A stretch of 64,000 nucleotides of DNA, taken from positions 229,501-293,500 of the forward strand of contig OW285192.1 in NCBI GenBank assembly GCA_935421135.1. Reading direction: 5' to 3'. The notes below the pieces were generated by a model that had not been told where the DNA came from, did no database searches, and worked only from the letters and a program-made list of their open reading frames with translations. Position numbers and translations under genes: made by a program. The first letter of the stretch is position 1, and each line of letters opens with the position of its first letter. Source of the DNA: Bugulina stolonifera. Lineage: Eukaryota; Bryozoa; Gymnolaemata; Cheilostomatida; Bugulidae. Shown in pieces: positions 1-10,000 of the stretch.

Positions 1-230
1 ATAACATACACTTTGCATGTACGAACAATCCTAAGATCCCCACAGATACCCGAATATAATCTCACAGTTTACATGTATATGACAATAGAAATGACAGTAA
101 ATAACAAGTAGGACAAGTTATTTATAACATACACTGTACATGTCCTAACAATCCTAAGATCTGCACAGATACCCGAGTATAATCTCACATATTATGTGGC
201 AATAAATAGAGATGAGTTGTGACATTGGAT
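1..230 (+). repeat. Truncated copies of the ~393-bp satellite
   Basis: Two partial monomers in direct orientation, fused with an internal deletion of most of a unit: a fragment with the CCCCACAGATACCCGAATATAA variant runs straight into the tail of a second fragment with AAGATCTGCACAGATACCCG. Similarity to the satellite stops near position 220-230. Confidence 0.85.
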
Positions 231-337
231 ATCATGTTCTCAATTAACAAGCATGAAAAACACTACTCTAATCAAACTGGTACATGTTTGGTATTAGCTA
301 AACTTCTATATTCACACTCATAGGCTATACAGTTTGC

Positions 338-690
338 TTATGTCCTCATTTGGTGAAAATGAGAGAGTGGCAAACACAACTCCTTTTGATTGTTACATCG
401 ATGAACAGGTCCTACTAACTGCACTGTGTCCCCATTTGGCACCTAGCATTGCTCACTGCACTATGTCCTCATTTGGTATATTGACAAGCTTACCAATGCT
501 CACACTCACTATGTCCTAATTTGGTACATAACTGGACATAACATCTCTTGCACCTTGTCCTCATTTGACGATGATGAGAGAGAAGCAAACAATCCTTCCT
601 TTAGCAACTAACTGATTGTGACTCTCACGTACAGGTCCTCATTTGGTACATGGCTAAACTGACCAGGTCCTCATTTAGTTAAAACAAGAG
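338..690 (+). repeat. Irregular repeats of a GTCCTCATTTGGTA motif
   Basis: The motif TGTCCTCATTTGGTA, or close variants, occurs about eight times at irregular 30-80 bp spacing (near 341, 427, 464, 511, 557, 636, 670). In three places it is followed by a GAGAGAGNGGCAAAC-like string. The spacing is not constant, so this is a diverged minisatellite or a cluster of short dispersed repeats. No function is evident. Confidence 0.5.
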
Positions 691-814
691 AGAGGCAAAC
701 ACTACTCTATGGGTTAAGCAGCGTGTAGATATATCCATGACCAGGTCCATTCTTGATATTCTCTCTACAAACACCGGTTTTCAAAATCAACTTTATGCTA
801 CTTAAATTTTACAG

Positions 815-886
815 GTGACAACTGTAGTGAGCTGGAGAATGATGACCTGAAGGATGAGAATGAGACTGGCCATCAGTATTTTGCTG
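815..886 (+). pseudogene. Exon-like segment (acidic peptide), orphan
   Basis: A 72-bp stretch is preceded by a pyrimidine-rich tract ending in ACAG and followed by G|GTAACT. It has the look of a small internal exon with phase-1 introns on both sides. The open frame between the splice-like sites encodes 23 residues rich in D and E (DNCSELENDDLKDENETG...). No neighbouring exon that must join to it could be established. The tyrosine-recombinase-like fragment at 1367 lies downstream on the same strand and could belong to the same broken gene. This rests on splice-site appearance only. Confidence 0.3.
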
Positions 887-1020
887 GTAACTATTCTAAC
901 AAAAAATCGTCGTTTGGTGTGTTTTATGTCTTATGTTAGAGCTTACACAAGAATTTTTCAATTTGTTTACGCGGGTTCTAGGAACTTGATTTCACATTTA
1001 TAAAACTACATGCCTGAATA

Positions 1021-1105
1021 GGTTTGAACCTGGGGCATCTACATCACCCAGTTACCTTGTGCTCTAGACAGGACACCCGACCACTTAACCAGCTCAGCCA
1101 CTTTG
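1021..1105 (-). repeat. tRNA-like sequence, probably a tRNA-derived SINE head
   Basis: Read on the minus strand, 1081-1100 gives an A-box-like TGGCTGAGCTGGTTAAGTGG and 1021-1030 gives a B-box-like GGTTCAAACC about 60 bp further on. This is the arrangement and spacing of a class II (Ser/Leu-like) tRNA with a long variable arm. The cloverleaf stems do not close well, so a SINE head or tRNA pseudogene is likelier than a working tRNA. Confidence 0.45.
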
Positions 1106-1327
1106 AAAAAAAAACACTTTGATAGGTGTCATAAATGTGCATTCTTTATTCACATGGGGGTACTGTTCTATGGTCATCATTGCCACACTGCTATTGAGCT
1201 GCACTATTTCTATCCTCTGTCATTGCAGAGACCTTCAGCTTTAACAGCATCCCTTTAAATATTTTGATGATTGATATAGTATTTATTATAAGCAATTTGT
1301 GCTACTGCGGTATTATACCATAATATT

Positions 1328-1618
1328 ATGGTTCACCATTTTCTGTTCGTAAAGTTCAATGTCAATTTGGAAGTTGGCCGCCTTGAACTAGAGATTGTAG
1401 CCGATTTTATGGGCCATGACATTTCTGCCTCTAGGAAGATTTACAGACAATCATATACACATTTCCAGTTGGCAAAGGTGTCCAAGCTGCTCGTCGCTGC
1501 AGTATCAGAAAATTGTTTCAAATATCATGTGAGATTATACTCGGGTATCTGTGCAGATCTTAGGATTGTTAGGACATGTACAGTGTATGTTATAAACAAC
1601 TTGTCCTACTTGTTTTAG
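1328..1618 (+). pseudogene. Fragment resembling the C-terminal part of a tyrosine-recombinase-like protein
   Basis: The open frame of 96 codons has a protein-like core at codons 14-62 (bases about 1367-1513): an ELEIVADFMGHDI string, then R-x-x-YR, then LAKVSKLLVA. This resembles, from memory, the end of a widespread uncharacterised metazoan family in which a GH and a downstream Tyr sit as in tyrosine recombinases. Past codon 63 the frame runs into inverted satellite sequence, so the gene is cut by the satellite junction. No upstream catalytic Arg region is visible. This is a remnant or last-exon fragment at best. Confidence 0.4.
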
Positions 1619-1836
1619 CTTGTTTGAGCTCATCTATAGACTGAATCATTTCTGCCCACCAGAGGATATACACAGCGGCTAGTAATAAAGTCAATTACCA
1701 GAGAGCAAGCTGAGCATGACTGGAAACATCTGTGTCCTTTTAAGGAGAGGATAGGAGTGAATTGCGGCAGTTGTCATTCCTACGGCTTAGGGAGGTAATA
1801 GACGCATGAATTGTTCTATATTATATTAATAAAACA
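1521..1836 (-). repeat. Satellite monomer in inverted orientation
   Basis: Most of one monomer is present in reverse complement (for example GAGATTATACTCGGGTATCTG near 1530 and CTGCCCACCAGAGGATATAC near 1650). It meets direct-orientation satellite at about 1836 (AATAAAAC|AACATCTTTGAGC), making a head-to-head junction. It is the only orientation switch seen in the 393-bp satellite of this window. Confidence 0.8.
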
Positions 1837-4408
1837 ACATCTTTGAGCAGTCATTTTAAGCTGGCTGGTTTTATTTCACTAACATAATTTAGAGCAGTTC
1901 ATGCATCTATTACCTCCCTACGCTGTAGCAATGACAACCACCTCAATTCACTCCTATCCTCTAACTAGAAGGACACAGATGTTTCCAGTCATACTCAGCT
2001 CGCTCTCTGGTGATTAACTTTTAATAGCAGCTGTGTTTATTCTCTGGTGGGCAGAAATGATTCAGTCTATTATAGATGAGCTCAAGCAAGATAAAACAAG
2101 TAGGACAAGTTATTTATAACATACACTGTACATGTCCTAACAATCCTAAGATCTGCACAGATACACAAGTATAATGTCACATTTTATATGGCAATAAATA
2201 GAGATGGCAGTAAATAATCACTGTAGCACCACGATATCTTTGAGCAGTCATATTCATGGATTGGTTTTATTTTATTAACATAATATAGAGCAGTTCATGC
2301 ATCTATTACCTCCCTACGCCGTAGCAATGACAACCACCTCAATTCACTCCTATCCTCTCAGTAGAAGGACACAGTTGTTTCCAGTCATACTCAGCTCGCT
2401 CCCTGGTAATTGACTTTTACTACCAGCTGTGTCTATCCACTGGTGGGCAGAAATGCCTCAGTCTATAGATGAGCTCAAGCAAGATAAAACAAGTAGGACA
2501 AGTTATTTATAACATACACTGTACATGTCCTAACAATCCTAAGATCTGCACAGATACACAAGTATAATGTCACATATTATATGGCAATAAATGGAGATGG
2601 CAGTAAATAATCACTGTAGCACCACAATATCTTTGAGCAGTCATATTCATGGATTGGTTTTATTTTATTAACATAATATAGAGCAGTTCATGCATCTATT
2701 ACCTCCCTACGCCGTAGCAATGACAACCACCTCAATTCACTCCTATCCTCTCAGTAGAAGGACACAGTTGTTTCCAGTCATACTCAGCTCGCTCCCTGGT
2801 AATTGACTTTTACTACCAGATGTGTCTATCCACTGGTGGGCAGAAATGCCTCAGTCTATAGATTAGCTCAAGCAAGCTAAAACAGGCAGGACAGGCTACT
2901 TATAATATACACTGTACATGTACTAACAATCATAAGGTCTGCACAGATACCCGAATATAAACTCACATTTTGTATGACAATAGAAATAGCAGTAAATAAT
3001 CACTGTAGCACTACAATATCTTTGAACAGTCACATTCACGGGTTGGTTTTATATCTTTAACATGGTATAGAACAATTTGTGCATCTATTAGCTCCCTAAG
3101 CCCTAGGAATGACAACCACCTCAATCCACTCCTATCCTCTCACTAGAAGGACACAGATGTTTCAAGTCATACTCAGCTTGCTCCCTGGTAATTGACTTTT
3201 ACTACCAGCTGTGTCTATCCACTGGTGGGCAGAAATGATTCAGTCTGTAGCTGAGCTCAAGCAAGCTAAAACAGGTAGGACAGGTTACTTAAAACATACA
3301 CTTTGCATGTACGACCAATCCTAAGATCCCCACAGATACGCGAATATAATCTCACAGTTTACATGTATATGACAATAGAAATGACAGTGAAAAAATCACT
3401 GTACCACTACAATATCTTTGAACAGTCATATTCATGGGTTGGGTTTGTTTTATTAACATAATATAGAACAATTCATGCATCTATTACCTCCCTAAGCCGT
3501 AGGAATGACAACTGCCGCAATTCACTCCTATCCTCTCCTTAAAAGGACACAGATGTTTCCAGTCATGCTCAGCTTGCTCCCTGGTAATTGACTTTATTAC
3601 TAGCCGCTGTGTATATCCTCTGGTGGGCAGAAATGATTCAGTCTATAGATGAGCTCAAACAAGCTAAAACAAGTAGGACAAGTTATTTATAACATACACT
3701 GTACATGTCCTAACAATCCTAAGATCTGCACAGATACCCGAGTATAATCTCACATATTATATGGCAATAAACAGAGATGGCAGTATATAATCACTGTAGC
3801 ACCACAATATCTTTGAGCAGTCATTTTTTTAAACTGGTTGGTTTTATTTCACTAACAGAATATAGAGCAGTTCATGCATCGATTACCTCCCTACGCCGTA
3901 GCAATAACAACCACCTCAATTCACTCCTATCCTCTCACTAGAAGGACACAGTTGTTTCCAGGCATACTCAGCTCGCTCTCTGGTGACTGACTTTTAATAG
4001 CAGCTGTGTTTATTCTCTGGTGGGCAGAAATGGTTCAGTCTATAGATGAGCTCAAGCAAGCTAAAACAAGTAGGCCAAGTTATTTATAACATACACTGTA
4101 CATGTCCTAACAATCCTAAGATCTGCACAGATACCCGAGTATAATCTCACATATTATATGGCAATAAATAGAGATGGCAGTAAATGATCACTGTAGCACC
4201 ACAACATCTTTGAGCAGTCATTTTAAACTGGTTGATTTTATTTCACTAACATAATATGGAGCAGTTCATGCATCTATTACCTCCCTACGCTGTAGCAATG
4301 ACAACCACCTCAATTCACTCCTATCCTCTCACTAGAATGAGACAGATGTTTCCAGTCATACTCAGCTCGCTCTCTGGTGATTAACTTTTACTAGCCGCTG
4401 TGTATATC
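1837..4408 (+). repeat. ~393-bp satellite array
   Basis: Tandem monomers spaced 389-399 bp, measured from the conserved CA(G/A)TTCATGCATCTATTACC site at 2291, 2684, 3073, 3469, 3868 and 4262. Monomers fall into variant classes, for example CCTACGCCGTAGCAATGACAACC, CCTAAGCCCTAGGAATGAC and CCTAAGCCGTAGGAATGAC. No coding capacity is supported. The array is interrupted at 4408 by the retrotransposon and resumes in register at 10718. Confidence 0.9.
4404..4408. repeat. Target-site duplication, left copy (ATATC)
   Basis: ATATC immediately precedes the left LTR and recurs at 10718-10722 after the right LTR. Removing the element and one copy restores a normal satellite monomer (TGTGTATATCCTCTGGTGGG). 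Confidence 0.9.
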
Positions 4409-4602
4409 TGTTGAGTCTTTTATTTAAGTGTACTGCGTTGTGTATTAGACCAGAGTATAATATGGAATGAATTGTAACAATGTGGCATCATGAATAATAA
4501 TAATATATATGTACAAGCTTGGCTATAACTATTGGCTATTGGCTATGGCTATTGTCAAAATGTCATCACCTAATATGGTGGTGATGACTAACAAATACAA
4601 CA
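4409..4602 (-). repeat. 3' LTR of the gypsy element
   Basis: 194 bp, starting TGTTGAGTC and ending AATACAACA on the plus strand. It is identical to 10524-10717 except for one base. It contains a GGCTATTGGCTATGGCTATT direct-repeat stretch. It is the 3' LTR because the coding strand is minus. Confidence 0.95.
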
Positions 4603-4613
4603 TTTCCTCCCCT
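4603..4613 (-). other. Polypurine tract of the gypsy element
   Basis: On the minus strand AGGGGAGGAAA abuts the 3' LTR directly, the expected place for the plus-strand primer of reverse transcription. Confidence 0.8.
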
Positions 4614-4623
4614 GTAATGAGTG

Positions 4624-5220
4624 CTAGGGGAGTCTAACACCGTAGAATTGAGTTTGCACCCTGTTACGAGTGGGATATCGACGTTCTGCCTCTACATGAA
4701 CACTAGCCTGGGGTACCTCGAGTTGCTCATCGTCATTGTCCGGGGGGTTTAAACACTCAGTGTCAATTCTAGGCTGTAACTGATTTACGTGTCGTTTCCA
4801 GTGACCATGTCTTGTGTCAACTATGAATGTGGTGTTATTACCCCGTATTTGGATTACTATGCCTGGCACCCATTTAGGTCCATCTCGGTAGTTGCGAGCA
4901 TATACAGTTGAGCCTACAATGTATCTACCATCTGGTGGTAACTTGTTGGTAGGTGGACTCTTGGAGGGTTGTAGTAACTCCATGACACCACGAGGTTGTC
5001 TGCCATGTAGAGCATAAGCAGGAGAGCGATAATTCAGTCCAGGGTGTGGTAGTGAACGGTACGTAGTTAGGAACAAGCGTATTGCAGTGTCAAGGTTATG
5101 CCCAGAGTCAAGGCTTTTCTTGATTGTTGTTTTTAGTGTACGAACAAAACGTTCGGCTTCTCCATTTGATTCTGGGTTGTATGGTAGGGAAGTTATGTGC
5201 TCGATACCATGCATCTGACA
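4624..5220 (-). pseudogene. Gypsy integrase, C-terminal part (separated by the nested insertion)
   Basis: About 199 codons continuing the Pol frame of 7001-10426. Near the start are the SLPYNPESNGEAERF residues, whose last Glu is the third acidic residue of the integrase DDE triad. Counting across the removed insertion puts 35 residues between this Glu and the Asp of the IVSDNGPQF motif, the classical spacing. The later GRYIVGSTVYARN and W-VPGIVIQIRG stretch fits the beta-barrel (GPY/F-like) C-terminal domain. No chromodomain follows. An ATG-initiated reading would begin at 5214, but that Met is internal and not a genuine start. The frame is intact to its stop near the polypurine tract. Confidence 0.9.
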
Positions 5221-5224
5221 GTAT
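5221..5224. repeat. Probable target-site duplication of the nested insertion (GTAT/TTAT)
   Basis: GTAT at 5221-5224 corresponds to TTAT at 7001-7004 with one mismatch. The uninterrupted integrase frame requires the GTAT version. The TTAT copy creates the stop codon that ends the upstream part of Pol. Confidence 0.55.
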
Positions 5225-5525
5225 TGTTATGGATTTCTCAACTGTTCATTCAACTGTCATTCCATAACCTTTTCCGGGATCTGTCTAGACACTTGCAGAT
5301 CTAACTTTTATTAACACTTCAACTTCTCTTCCACTTTCTCTCTACTTACTCTCCTTCTCCTCTTTTTCTGTATATAAAAATCTCTTATATATAAGTATCT
5401 AAAATAGCTACATGCAGCTAGAGCTACATGTAGCTAACTCCTATTATATAGGTAAAAAAGCAACAGCTTCCCTAGCCTTACAATTACAATACCAGCTTGC
5501 AAAAACACTTCTAGAATCTACCACA
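5225..5525 (-). repeat. 3' terminal repeat of the nested element
   Basis: About 301 bp. Its inner 200 bp, including CTAAAATAGCTACATGCAGC and the GCAACAGCTTCCCTAGCC stretch, is nearly identical to 6806-7000. The outer 100 bp is not shared. Confidence 0.65.
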
Positions 5526-5774
5526 TTCTCCCCTTCTAGATGAGGTGTGGGTATTACCTACACCTACATCTATAAACATAATGGATAACCTGATCATAAA
5601 AAGTAGAAGAAAGTTTTAGTATATGTCCATTAGTTTTAAAACTTAGTTTCTATACAATTGTCTTGTCTGGTCTTTAGCATCAGCGGTAGCAGATACAAAG
5701 ATATTCCGTTGCCTCCTCAATATTATGGACATCACACTTGTGCTCACTCCGATGTTAGTAGTACACGTCCCACA

Positions 5775-6310
5775 AATAGAAGGTTAGAGGCTCCTATAGG
5801 TTGCATTATACCATTCTACAGTAGACACTGGATACACCATCTGAACATCACACCAGTGCTCTCTTCAATGCAAGCAGTATCAGTCCAACCAAGCAGAGGT
5901 TTAGAGGCTCCTATAGGTTGCATTAAACCGTGTTAAGCTACAGTAGACTTTGGATATGCCAGCTGAACATCAATATATAGTAGGCAACAGACAAGTACTC
6001 CGTAGTTAGAAATCTCCGTTTTTATACCATTGTCCTGTTTTATCTTTAGCACCATTAGTAGATACAAGTGATTCTCGTGTCTCCTCCATATTTTGAACAT
6101 CACACCTGTGATCACTTTGATGTTAGTAGTATACGTCCCACAAATAGAAGGTTAGAGGCTCCTATAGGTTGCATTACACCATTCTACAGTAGGCACTGGA
6201 TACACCATCTGAACACCACACCTGTGCTCACTTCAATGTTAGTAGCATCGATTCCCCAAATAGAAGGTTAGAGGCTCCTATAGGTTGCATTATACCATTC
6301 TACCGTAGAT
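5775..6310. repeat. ~117-bp repeats inside the nested element
   Basis: Four copies of a unit with GAGGCTCCTATAGGTTGCATT followed by CCATTCTAC, CTGGATACACCATCTGAAC and TCACACC. They start near 5780, 5896, 6148 and 6264. Spacing is 116-118 bp within pairs, with about 250 bp between the pairs. Short ORFs here are repeat by-products. Confidence 0.75.
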
Positions 6311-6430
6311 TCTGGATGCACCATCTGAACGACGAGATATAACAGGCACCAACAAACAGTACTCATACAATTAAAATAATTACAAAAACTAAAATAAATA
6401 CATAACACAATAATTTCTATCCAATTGTCA

Positions 6431-6762
6431 TTAGAGAGAAAGTATCCTCCAGCTTCCTGGCTCACTACTCTTAGGTGTAGATCCTGATGAGCTATACACA
6501 GCTTGATAGGCTATGGCATAAACACCACGCTCACGCTGGACTCTTACAAGATAGTCTACCCTATCCATCTAAGCATGACTTTCCATACGAGTTGTAAGTG
6601 TTAGAGAGAAAGTATCCTCCAGCTTCCTGGCTCACTACTCCTAGGTGTAGATCCTGATGAGCTATACACAGCTTGATAGGCTATGGCATAAACACCATGC
6701 TCACGCTGGACTCTTACAAGATAGTCTACCCTATCCATCTAAGCATGACTGTCCGTTGTAAG
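6431..6762. repeat. Tandem duplication of ~170 bp inside the nested element
   Basis: 6431-6600 and 6601-6762 are near-identical copies starting TTAGAGAGAAAGTATCCTCC. The second copy lacks a few bases near its end. No coding potential is supported. Confidence 0.85.
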
Positions 6763-7000
6763 TGTTGAGCAGTTAGAGTATTTAGACCGAAATCCCACTG
6801 CTGCCACTTCTCTTCCACTTACTCTACTCCTTCTTTTTTCTACTTTATATAAAAATCTCTTATATATAAGTATCTAAAATAGCTACATGCAGCTAGAGCT
6901 ACATGTAGCTAACTCCTATTATATAGGTAAAAAAGCAACAGCTTCCCTAGCCTTACAATTACAATACCAGCTTGCAAAAACACTTCTAGAATCTACCACA
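6763..7000 (-). repeat. 5' terminal repeat of the nested element
   Basis: Matches the inner part of 5225-5525. A TG start at 6763 is plausible but not proven, because the preceding bases also belong to the 170-bp tandem repeat. The right end ACCACA is the exact junction with the integrase frame. Confidence 0.55.
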
Positions 7001-10000
7001 TTATCTGTTGAATACATCGGAGCTAAACTGAGGTCCATTGTCTGACACTATGGTGTGTGGGAACCCCTCTATGGTGAATATCTCCTGTAGCATAGCAATG
7101 GTATCTTCTGTTGTTGTTTTTCCCACATCTGTTACTCCAATATATGGGTATTTAGAGTAACTATCCACACACACCAGCCACATTTTTGCAGCAAATGGGC
7201 CGGCGTAATCTATGTGGATTCTTTCCCATGGGACATTGGGTTTTGGCCAAGCTGTGTAAGTGGCTGGTGGGCTGCTAGAGTTAGTTTTGCAGACATCACA
7301 GGAATGCGATAGCCTCTCAATATCAGCTCCAATCTTTGGCCACCATACATGTCTTCGAGCTAACTCCTTCATGCGTACTATGCCCCAGTGGGAAGTGTGT
7401 AATAGCTGCAACACTTCATCTCTTAGCTTCTCTGGTATTACGACTCTAGAATAGTTATCTCTTTGTAGTATGAGCATACCTTTCACCATGTGTAATGAGT
7501 CCCGGTCATTCCAAAATGGCCTCACTTCATTGGGTATGACTGCACTGGCAGGCCATCCCATTGACATATACTGCATGACTTGGCTCAGTGTCTCATCCTC
7601 TTTAGTCTGTTGTGCTACATCTCTATAATTCAATGGGTAGTCTCGTAACTGGTCGCACACTACATGGATTACCTCTGCATTTTCTGCCATCTCCTCCCCG
7701 TCAAACTGAGCATCAAGGCCAAGAGGCAATCTAGATAACCCATCCGCATTGCCGTGTTGGTCAGTGGGCTTGTAGCAAATTTCATATTGGTAACCACGGA
7801 GTGTGATAGCCCATCTCTGCAGGCGTTGAGCAGCTATAGTTGGGACATTTTTCTCCGGAGAAAATATATGCACTAGTGGCTCATGATCAGTGACCAGGGT
7901 GAATCTCCTGCCGTACAGGTATTGGCGAAATTTTGTGATGCCGTATATGATACTGAGAGCCTCCTTATCAATCTGAGAGTAATTCCGCTGAGAATCGGTT
8001 AACGTTTTGGAGGCATGGGCTATCGGTAGTTCTGCATCGCCCTCTTTCTGCATCAGCACAGCACCTATACCATATCCAGATGCGTCAGTCGCTAAGATAA
8101 GTTCTTTATCAGAGTCATAATGAGTCAGCTTTGTGGTGTTAATCAAGTCATGCCTAAGCTTGTCGAAGGCCTTTTGTCGTTCATCCCCCCACTCGAAAGC
8201 AGCATCCTGACGGAGCAGGGCATTAAGTGGGGCTGCCTTTGAGGAAAGGTTTTCTATGAACCTCCCATAATAATTGACCTTGCCAAGAAATGCTTGCAGC
8301 TGAGAAATATCCTTTGGAACTGGCATGCGATCAATGGCCTCCACAGCCGAGTAAGAGGGGCGTTTACCCTGTTTGTCAATAATATGACCAAGATATTCAA
8401 CCTCGGGCTGAAAAAATTCACATTTGTCTAGCCTGACTCTGAGTCCATATTCTTGTAGTTTAGATAAGAGTGCTTCCAAGTTTTTCCAGTGGCTCTGTTC
8501 ATCTCCGCCAGTTATAATTATGTCATCAAGGTACGCTGCTACACCTGGTAAATCAGAAACTACAGTGTCAATGTATCTTTGAAACTGGGCAGGGCTAGAA
8601 GCAATACCGAAGCACATGCGTTGATATTGGTATAAGCCGAATGGAGTGTTGATGACACATAGCTTTTTTGCTTGTTCATCCAGCTCCAGCTGTAGGTAAG
8701 CATCTGCTAGGTCAATCTTTGAGAAGTGCTTGCCACTGCCTAGCTTGTTCATCAGTTCATCTATTTTAGGAATAGGATGTTGATCAATATGTAGTTGTCT
8801 ATTGAGAGCTTTGAAGTCGCCACAAATTCTGATTTTACCATTTGGTTTAGAAACACACACAATGGGGGCAGCCCAATCACTGAAAGCCAGTTTCTTTAGC
8901 ACGCCTTCACTCTCCAGTCTATCTAGCTCAGCTTTGACCTCTGTTTTTTTGCTGGATGCTATGTCCCTTGGTTTACTGAAATGCGGCTGGGCACATTCCC
9001 TCAAGTGTAATGGAATTTTAGCTTTAGTACAGAGGCCCAGACCTGTTTTGAACACATTGCTGTATTTTGCAGTGAGCCTTTGCACCTTGCACGTAAGTTG
9101 AGAAGGAATGTTATCACTTACTGCTTTGACTGAGTGCCCACTTACTGCTGCCAACCCAGAGGCTATTAGTCCGAAATCGTCCGACCAATCTGCTCCGAAT
9201 AGGTTTGTAGAATCTGGAAGATCAATTATGACAAGTCTCCTGTTCGCCATGGTTTTCTGACCTAAAGTTACTGAAACATGGCATTCACCTGCCGTTTTAA
9301 TGTCAGTGTTCCCATAGCCCCGTAGTCCACAATCCAGTTTAGTGATTGGAGGTGAGCCTAGTGCGTGGTATGTGTTCAGATTGATCATGGAGCAGGTAGC
9401 TCCAGTGTCCCACTGCATGTCAACTTCTTTATTGTTGATGTTGGCGCAGAGCCAAGTTTGTCTGCCTTTCCTAGAATATAGCGGGTCTTTAACCAGGTAT
9501 ACACTGCGAGCTGTATCATATTTATCACCCATTTCTTGCTGTTGCTTATACCCGTCATTGCCAGTTCTGTCAGATCTGGCCATACAGACGGATTGCAGGT
9601 GGCCACGTTTACTACACTTTGCACATGTGTGCATCTTATAAGGGCAGTCTTTCCTGCTGTGAGCTGTATAGCAAGATGGGCACCCTTTATATTTGGTGTT
9701 CGTATATCTTGGCCACCTAGTGGTGGCTTGAGTTGCAAGGTTTACTTCTGGCTTTATAGTGGTGCTACCACTTGCTGTGGTTCCCTTCAACATTGCATCT
9801 GTCTCAGTGGTTCTGATATAGTTATTGGCTTTAACTAGAACTTCTTGTAGAGTTGGGTTGCTGTCCAGGAGGCACTGTCTACGAATGTCTGGGTGAGGAG
9901 TCTCTTTGATTATGACGTCTCGAATCTGCTCATCAAGGTAGCTTTCCCCACAACCAGTTTTATTGCAGATGAAGCCACAGTCTTGTCCTAGACCCCGTAA

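Larger units (their letters stand above)
231..1520. other. Non-satellite island between satellite blocks
   Basis: About 1.3 kb with no satellite similarity. It holds a short-motif repeat cluster, an exon-like segment, a minus-strand tRNA-like sequence and a protein-coding fragment, listed separately. No continuous gene is visible. It may be degraded host or transposon sequence trapped between satellite blocks of opposite orientation. Confidence 0.6.
5225..7000 (-). mobile_element. Nested non-autonomous LTR-type (TRIM-like) element inside the integrase gene
   Basis: The 1776-bp insertion begins TGTTATGG and ends ACCACA on the plus strand. Its two ends share a direct repeat of about 200 bp (about 5321-5525 and 6806-7000), consistent with LTRs in minus orientation. 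AGAAGGGGAGAA beside the left copy (5526-5537, minus) is a credible polypurine tract. The interior has no credible protein. It consists of two tandem-repeat blocks. The outer parts of the two terminal repeats differ and no clear primer binding site was found, so the LTR limits are uncertain. Confidence 0.7.

Noticed and set aside
7260..9838. Plus-strand ORFs of 64-100 codons over the gypsy pol gene
   Set aside because: Antisense shadows of the intact Gag-Pol frame.
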